DNA from: an uncultured Bacillota bacterium
Lineage (GTDB): Bacteria > Bacillota > Clostridia > Oscillospirales > Oscillospiraceae
Assembly (NCBI GenBank): GCA_947650875.1
Contig: CANSXE010000012.1
Span: 1 to 37,294, forward strand
Reading direction: 5' to 3'
Length of the DNA: 37,294 bases
Part shown: in pieces, positions 32,372-37,294 of the stretch
How positions within the stretch are numbered: position 1 is the first letter of the stretch
How the letters are laid out: each line of letters starts with the position of its first letter
Position numbers and translations under genes: made by a program
The notes under the pieces: generated by a model
Told to the model about the DNA's origin: nothing
Database searches by the model: none
Seen by the model: the letters and a program-made list of their open reading frames with translations, nothing else

Positions 32372-33579
32372 CCCTCCAGCTCCACCAGGGCGCAGAACCG
32401 CCGCCCCGGGCGCTCCTCCACAGCCCCCTGCACCTGGAGCATGGTGAGGGCGGACAGCACGCGCTTGGCGGGAATCTGGGTCCGTTCCACAATTTCGTCG
32501 GCGGTGAGGGCGGTCCCGGCCGTGACGGCAAGGATGGACAGCTCATCGTCGGTAAACCGGGATTTTTGCTGTCCTCTGGGGACCAGTTCCCGCTGGGATT
32601 TTTTCGGCTCCGCCGGCCTGGCCGCCCGGGCACGGGGCTTGTCCGCTGACAGCCTGGCCTCCACCACCGACTGGGGCAGGGGGGCCAGATGGGCCAGTCT
32701 GGCGGGGAAACGGTCGGCATAGTCTGTTAAAATATCCCCGGCGTTTTCTACCAGCTTGGCCTTAGCGTCGCGGATGAGGTGGTTGGTCCCCCGGGCCCGC
32801 TTCTCGTCCAGGCCGACCGGGACAGCATACACCTCCCGGCCCTGCTCCAGGGCGTGGTTGACGGTGAGCATGGTGCCCCCCTGGGGCTCGCACTCCATTG
32901 CCAGCACCCCCAGGCACAGCCCGCTGAGAATCCGGTTGCGCAGGGGGAAGTGGTCCCCCTTGTGGGGGGTTCCCGGCGGGTACTCAGAGATAAGAGCCCC
33001 CGCAGCGGCCACATCCTGATACAGAAACCGGTTCTCATAGGGGAACACCACATTCACCCCGCCGGCCAGCACGGAGACCGCCGGCTTTCCCACCTTGAGG
33101 GCTCCGCGGATGGCGTGACAGTCCACTCCCTCGGCAATGCCGGACACCACCAGCGCACCGCTGGAGGCCAGCTCCATACCGAACCGCTCCGCCCACTCCC
33201 GGCCCCTCAGGGAACACTTACGCATCCCCACCACGGCGATGGCCGGCTCCTCATCAAAGCGAAAGACCTTTCCTTTGATATACAGCACTGCCGGGGGAAC
33301 GGAAATCTGACGCAGACGCTGAGGGTAGTCCGCATCCTGAAAGGTCATAATCCGCAGGCCCAGCTGGTCACAGTCTCCCAGGATTTTATTGGGCTCGTCC
33401 ATGCTCTTGTCCAGCAGGGACTGCCGGGCAAAGGGGGACAGGGGCAGGGCGTCGAAGTCCTCTTTCTCGCCGTAAAAGGCCCGCTCCGGTGTGATAAAAT
33501 GGTCCAGTACCGTCAGTGCTCCCGCCGGCCCCAGTCCCTTCCGGGTGGTCAGCCACAGCCAGTATTCCAGCTCCGCCAT
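32368..33579 (-). CDS. dprA: DNA-processing protein DprA
   Basis: IAVVGMRKCSLRGREWAERFGMELASSGALVVSGIAEGVDCHAIRGAL...LSGLCLGVLAMECEPQGGTMLTVNHALEQGREVYAVP. Confidence 0.94.
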   Translation of the reverse strand: MAELEYWLWLTTRKGLGPAGALTVLDHFITPERAFYGEKEDFDALPLSPFARQSLLDKSMDEPNKILGDCDQLGLRIMTFQDADYPQRLRQISVPPAVLYIKGKVFRFDEEPAIAVVGMRKCSLRGREWAERFGMELASSGALVVSGIAEGVDCHAIRGALKVGKPAVSVLAGGVNVVFPYENRFLYQDVAAAGALISEYPPGTPHKGDHFPLRNRILSGLCLGVLAMECEPQGGTMLTVNHALEQGREVYAVPVGLDEKRARGTNHLIRDAKAKLVENAGDILTDYADRFPARLAHLAPLPQSVVEARLSADKPRARAARPAEPKKSQRELVPRGQQKSRFTDDELSILAVTAGTALTADEIVERTQIPAKRVLSALTMLQVQGAVEERPGRRFCALVELEG

Positions 33580-33658
33580 CCAACGCGCCCCCTTTTGCAG
33601 ATTGTTCTTTACAAATTTCCCGTTACGGGGTATGGTTATTCTGATAGGAAGTGATTTT

Positions 33659-34855
33659 ATGAAAAACCGACCTCACCGCGCCTGGCTGATCTGCCTGGGC
33701 GGGGCGCTGGCCATGTTTGCCGTTATGGGCCTGGGGGTAAACGTCTTTTCCATCTACCAGCCGGAGATCATCCGTCTCAACGGCTTTACCGACGCCCAGG
33801 GGTCCTGGATTACCACCACCCGCAGCCTGTTTATTCTGGCCACCCTGCTGTGTGTCAACCAGCTGTGCGCCCGCTTTGGCCTGCGGCGGGTTATGAGCGC
33901 CGGGGTGCTGCTGGTAGGGCTCTCCTGTCTCTGCTTCGCCTTTGCCGACCGCTTTCTCCTGTACTGCGCCGCCGCCGCCCTCACCGGGGTGGGCTACTGC
34001 CTGGCGGGGATGGTCCCCGTCTCTCTGGCGGTGGGGCGCTGGTTTCAGGACCGGCAGGGGCTGGCCCTGGGGCTGGCTTCGGCGGGCAGCGGAGTGTCCA
34101 CCGTCTTCGCCCCGGTGCTCCTCACCGGGGTTTTGAAGGAGCAGGGCATGACCGCCGCCTTTTTGTGGGAGGGGGCCGTTATCTTCCTATGCGCTGCTCT
34201 GGTGTGGCGCCTGATGGGGGACACACCAGGAGAGGAGGGGCCCTACCGCCGCCCCGGCGCCGCTCCGGTTCAGCCGCCCGCCAGGCGGAGGGGCGCCGGG
34301 CTGTCCAGGGAACAGTGGGGGCTGCTCCTGCTGGCCGCCCTCTTTGTGGGGGCCACCGGCGGCCCCGGATTCTCCCACCTTACCATGCTCTATACATCCT
34401 CCGGCTACAGCAGTCTCTTTGTGGCCGGACTGCTCTCCTACCTGGGGGCCACGATCAGCCTGGGAAAAATTATCTGCGGACAGGTCTACGACCGGCTGGG
34501 GGGCCGGGGGGGCAACCGCTTTGCCTTCGGCACGCTGCTGCTGGCCCTGGCCCTGTGTGCGCTGGCCCCGGTGGGGGGCGCGCTCCTCCCCGTTCTGGCC
34601 ATCACGGCCTTCGGGCTGGGGCTGTCCATCACCGCCGTCTCCCCGGCCCGCTGGGCGGGGGACCTGTGCGCCGGCTATGAGAGCGGCGTGCGCACCATCA
34701 CTCTGGCCTACACCGCCGGGATGCTGGTCTTCGGGCCCCTGCCCGGCCTGCTGGCCGACTGGCTGGGGGGCTATGTCCCCGCTTACGCCGCCTTCTTCGC
34801 CCTGCTGCTGGCCGCTTACCTGATTGTCCAGGGGCTGTATCGGATGCGGGCTTAG
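33659..34855 (+). CDS. MFS transporter (OFA-like)
   Basis: Polytopic; GLGVNVFSIYQPEIIRLNGFTDAQGSWITTTRSLFILATL. Confidence 0.87.
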   Translation: MKNRPHRAWLICLGGALAMFAVMGLGVNVFSIYQPEIIRLNGFTDAQGSWITTTRSLFILATLLCVNQLCARFGLRRVMSAGVLLVGLSCLCFAFADRFLLYCAAAALTGVGYCLAGMVPVSLAVGRWFQDRQGLALGLASAGSGVSTVFAPVLLTGVLKEQGMTAAFLWEGAVIFLCAALVWRLMGDTPGEEGPYRRPGAAPVQPPARRRGAGLSREQWGLLLLAALFVGATGGPGFSHLTMLYTSSGYSSLFVAGLLSYLGATISLGKIICGQVYDRLGGRGGNRFAFGTLLLALALCALAPVGGALLPVLAITAFGLGLSITAVSPARWAGDLCAGYESGVRTITLAYTAGMLVFGPLPGLLADWLGGYVPAYAAFFALLLAAYLIVQGLYRMRA

Positions 34856-35634
34856 CGGGCCATCTCCCAGAGGATTACCGCTGCCGCCACCGCCGCGTTC
34901 AGTGACTCGCAGCGGCGGGACATGGGGATTTTCAGCGTCCCCGCGCACCGCTCCAGCACCGCCCGGGACACCCCCTGTCCCTCGCTGCCGATGACTACGG
35001 CGGCGTTGGACAGGTCCAGCTCCCGCACATCCACGGTGTTTTCCCCCAGGGAGGCGGCGTACATGGGAATGTCCGCTTTACGGAGCAGGGCGGTCAGCTC
35101 CTCCAGAGTGCATTGGTAGATACACCCGCGGAAGTGGACCCCCATGGCGGCCCGGACCGTTTTGGGGTTATTGACATCGGCGCAGCCGGGGAGGAGAAAC
35201 ACCGGGCCGCAGTCGAAGGCGTCCGCCGTGCGCAGAATGGTGCCCACGTTCCCCGGGTCCTGTACCCCGTCCAGCACCAGATACTGTCCCGGCTCCAGAT
35301 ATTCAGGCGGCTGGTGTCCCATGGACATACAGGTGAACACCACCCCCTGGGGGGTCTTCATGGGGCTGACCGACTCCATCACGCTCTTGGTGACTTGGAT
35401 GATTCGGGTCCCGTGGTCATCGAAGGAAGGCAGTTCCACCCCCTCGGTGTACAGGAGGGTCTTGATGCCAAAACCCCACCGCTCGGCCTCCTCCAGCAGC
35501 TTGGGGCTGTCGCACAGCATCTCCCTGGTTTCCTCCCGGTAGGCCCGGGAGGAGGCCAGCTTGCGAAAATGGGCGCAGATGGGATTCTTCCGGCTGGTGA
35601 TGATTTCCAAGGCGGACGCCCTCCTTTTGGACAC
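34852..35634 (-). CDS. TrmH/SpoU family RNA methyltransferase
   Basis: LVLDGVQDPGNVGTILRTADAFDCGPVFLLPG...AAVVIGSEGQGVS...IPMSRRCESLNAAVAAAVILWE. Confidence 0.94.
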   Translation of the reverse strand: MSKRRASALEIITSRKNPICAHFRKLASSRAYREETREMLCDSPKLLEEAERWGFGIKTLLYTEGVELPSFDDHGTRIIQVTKSVMESVSPMKTPQGVVFTCMSMGHQPPEYLEPGQYLVLDGVQDPGNVGTILRTADAFDCGPVFLLPGCADVNNPKTVRAAMGVHFRGCIYQCTLEELTALLRKADIPMYAASLGENTVDVRELDLSNAAVVIGSEGQGVSRAVLERCAGTLKIPMSRRCESLNAAVAAAVILWEMAR

Positions 35635-35722
35635 GATTCTTATATAATAAAGGTATCCCCCACGGTTGTCAAGGAAAGTTTTTTGTTGAATTAAGGGAGC
35701 GGGGCGGCCCGGAGACCGCCCT

Positions 35723-36508
35723 CTATAAAATCTCCCCCTCGAACACCGTCCGGGCGGGGCCGGTCATAAAAACAGCTTCTCCCCGCTGCTCCAGGGTGAG
35801 GACGCCCCCGGGCAGGGCGGCCTTAACCCTTGTGCCGCAGCGGTTTTCCTCCATTGCGGCGGCGAAGCAGGCACAGGCCCCGGTGCCGCAGGCCAGGGTA
35901 ATCCCGCTGCCCCGCTCCCAAACCCGGACGGTCAGGTGCTCCCGGTCGGGGCAGGAGATAAATTCGATGTTCCGCCGCCCGCCCAGGGCGGGGTGGCGCT
36001 CCAGGGCGGGGCCCAGCTGCTCCAGCGCCACCCCGCCGGGGTCCTGGCAGAAGATCACCCCATGGGGGTTGCCCACCTCCACGGGGATTACGGTATACGT
36101 CTCCCCCGCTGTCTCCAGCGTGACGGCGCGGCCCACCTGGGCCGGCCCCATGTCCACCGTCACCGATTCCACCGCCCCGTCCGCAGCGTGGAGCTCCAGC
36201 CGCCGGGGGCCGGCCCCGGTGTCGATGGTGAGACAGGTCTTTCGGGTGAGCCCCTTGTCGTAGACGTACTTGCCCACGCAGCGGATGCCGTTGCCGCACA
36301 TGGCGCCCCGGCTGCCGTCGGCGTTGTACATGTCCATGGAGAAGTCGCCCCCCTGCCCCGGGCGGATGCAGATAATCCCGTCGGCTCCCACGCCGAAGTG
36401 CCGGTCGGACAGCCGGACAGCCAGCCCGGGCAGATCCTCCGGAAGCTCATCCAGACAGTTGAGGTAGATGTAGTCGTTGCCCAGCCCTTCCATTTTGGTA
36501 AAGCGCAT
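35723..36508 (-). CDS. dapF: Diaminopimelate epimerase
   Basis: MRFTKMEGLGNDYIYLNC, MYNADGSRGAMCGNGIRCVGKYV, GITLACGTGACACFAA catalytic Cys motifs. Confidence 0.96.
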   Translation of the reverse strand: MRFTKMEGLGNDYIYLNCLDELPEDLPGLAVRLSDRHFGVGADGIICIRPGQGGDFSMDMYNADGSRGAMCGNGIRCVGKYVYDKGLTRKTCLTIDTGAGPRRLELHAADGAVESVTVDMGPAQVGRAVTLETAGETYTVIPVEVGNPHGVIFCQDPGGVALEQLGPALERHPALGGRRNIEFISCPDREHLTVRVWERGSGITLACGTGACACFAAAMEENRCGTRVKAALPGGVLTLEQRGEAVFMTGPARTVFEGEIL

Positions 36509-36599
36509 AGGTAATTCCCCCTTTCGGAGCCAGCCTATGCGCGGATTCCGCAAGAAAGACCGAAGACCGCAGCCGGCAGGGAAAAGGAAGGGGTTGCCC

Positions 36600-36745
36600 G
36601 GAATCCCCCCGCCACCGGACTTTGTCCGGCGGCCCTCCCCCCTTTAGCAAGGGGGGCTTTTTGGCGCTGGCTGATTCGTCCCCGCTCCAAAGGCCCCCTT
36701 GCCAAAGGGGGCTGGCACCGCCGCAGGCGGTGACTGGGGGATTCC
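36600..36745. repeat. Palindromic MITE/REP-like element, copy 2, TIR GGAATCCCCC/GGGGGATTCC
   Basis: 146 bp; matches ends and internal AAGGCCCCCTTGCCAAAGGGGGCTGGCAC segment of 12353-12485. Confidence 0.85.
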
Positions 36746-36768
36746 CCCCTCCCCATCCCCCACAGGGT

Positions 36769-36820
36769 AAGCCTTCCCCTGAAGGGGAAGGTGGCACGGC
36801 CGAAGGCCGTGACGGATGAG
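36769..36820. repeat. Second hairpin repeat family GCCTTCCCCTGAAGGGGAAGGTGGCACGGCCGAAGGCCGTGACGGATGAG
   Basis: Two nested hairpins; 21-bp exact match to 26263-26283. Confidence 0.7.
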
Positions 36821-36830
36821 ACCGTTCCCC

Positions 36831-36870
36831 CCAAAAAACACAACACAGGGGCGGCCCAAAGGCCGCCCCT
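36831..36870 (-). terminator. Intrinsic terminator downstream of glnA
   Basis: Minus strand AGGGGCGGCC..GGCCGCCCCT followed by T-rich GTGTTGTGTTTTTT. Confidence 0.7.
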
Positions 36871-36881
36871 GACGCAAAAGC

Positions 36882-37294
36882 TCAATAAATCACCAGGTAC
36901 TTCTCCAGCTCCCAGCTGGACACGCGGGTCTGATACTCGTCCCACTCCCGCATTTTGCCCTTGATGTAGTGCTCGGCCACGTGCTGGCCCAGCACATCCA
37001 GGATAAGGGCGTCCTTCTCCAGCTCCTCCAGGGCGTCCTTCAGGGTGTCGGGCAGGGTATGGATGCCGTGGGCCTCCCGGGTGGCGGCGTCCATGGCGTA
37101 GATATCGCCGGTAATTTCCGGGGGCGGAGTAAGGCCCCGGGCGATGCCGTCCAGGCCAGCGGCCAGGCAGACGGCCACGGCCAGATAGGGGTTGCAGGCG
37201 GGGTCGGGGGAGCGCAGCTCCACCCGGGTGGCCTGTCCCCGGGCGGCGGGGATGCGGATGAGGGCGGAGCGGTTGGAGGCCGACCAGGCCCGGT
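36882..37294 (-). CDS. glnA: Glutamine synthetase, C-terminal portion, cut by window edge
   Basis: ASNRSALIRIPAARGQATRVELRSPDPACNPYLAVAVCLAAGLDGI continuing to the window edge. Confidence 0.94.
   Translation of the reverse strand, partial: RAWSASNRSALIRIPAARGQATRVELRSPDPACNPYLAVAVCLAAGLDGIARGLTPPPEITGDIYAMDAATREAHGIHTLPDTLKDALEELEKDALILDVLGQHVAEHYIKGKMREWDEYQTRVSSWELEKYLVIY

Noticed and set aside
1-37294. tRNA, rRNA, prophage, integrase or transposase genes
   Set aside because: None recognised in either strand of the supplied translations or intergenic regions

Overview
Chromosomal window from a GC-rich, spore-forming Firmicute. The family-level look is Oscillospiraceae / Flavonifractor-like, but this is inference from gene content and repeats, not a search. 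Most of it is housekeeping and sporulation sequence: ackA (5' edge), tmcAL, rarA, ylbJ-like, a Na+-pump decarboxylase beta subunit with a tiny gamma-like partner, TIGR03960/TIGR03936 radical-SAM pair, spoIVFA/spoIVFB-like, guaA, BlaI/M56 pair, rluA-type, DUF177-rpmF, recO, yqzL, era, ybeY, spoVAD, spoVAE, plsX, topA, dprA, MFS, TrmH-type, dapF, glnA (3' edge). No rRNA, tRNA, CRISPR array or intact transposase was recognised. The strongest finding lies between spoVAE and plsX (about 28507-28806). It looks like a compact type I toxin-antitoxin locus with Fst/par-like architecture. A 31-aa hydrophobic peptide ORF (MESITTILMSVVANVAAHYICKWLDRHGKGQ) on the minus strand has its own promoter. A convergent plus-strand promoter drives a predicted ~80-nt RNA, and the two transcripts share a bidirectional terminator. 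Two direct-repeat blocks make the small RNA complementary to the toxin mRNA 5' end and start codon. Other notable points: a GMP synthase whose glutaminase domain is collapsed and lacks its catalytic residues; a cation-riboswitch-like leader (GGGGAGTAG...GTCAACA plus intrinsic terminator) upstream of the Na+-decarboxylase beta gene; a multi-hairpin leader upstream of a DUF6514 gene; short palindromic repeat families, one of which encodes the C-terminus of an RluA-type enzyme; and an AT-rich palindromic insert between spoVAD and spoVAE.
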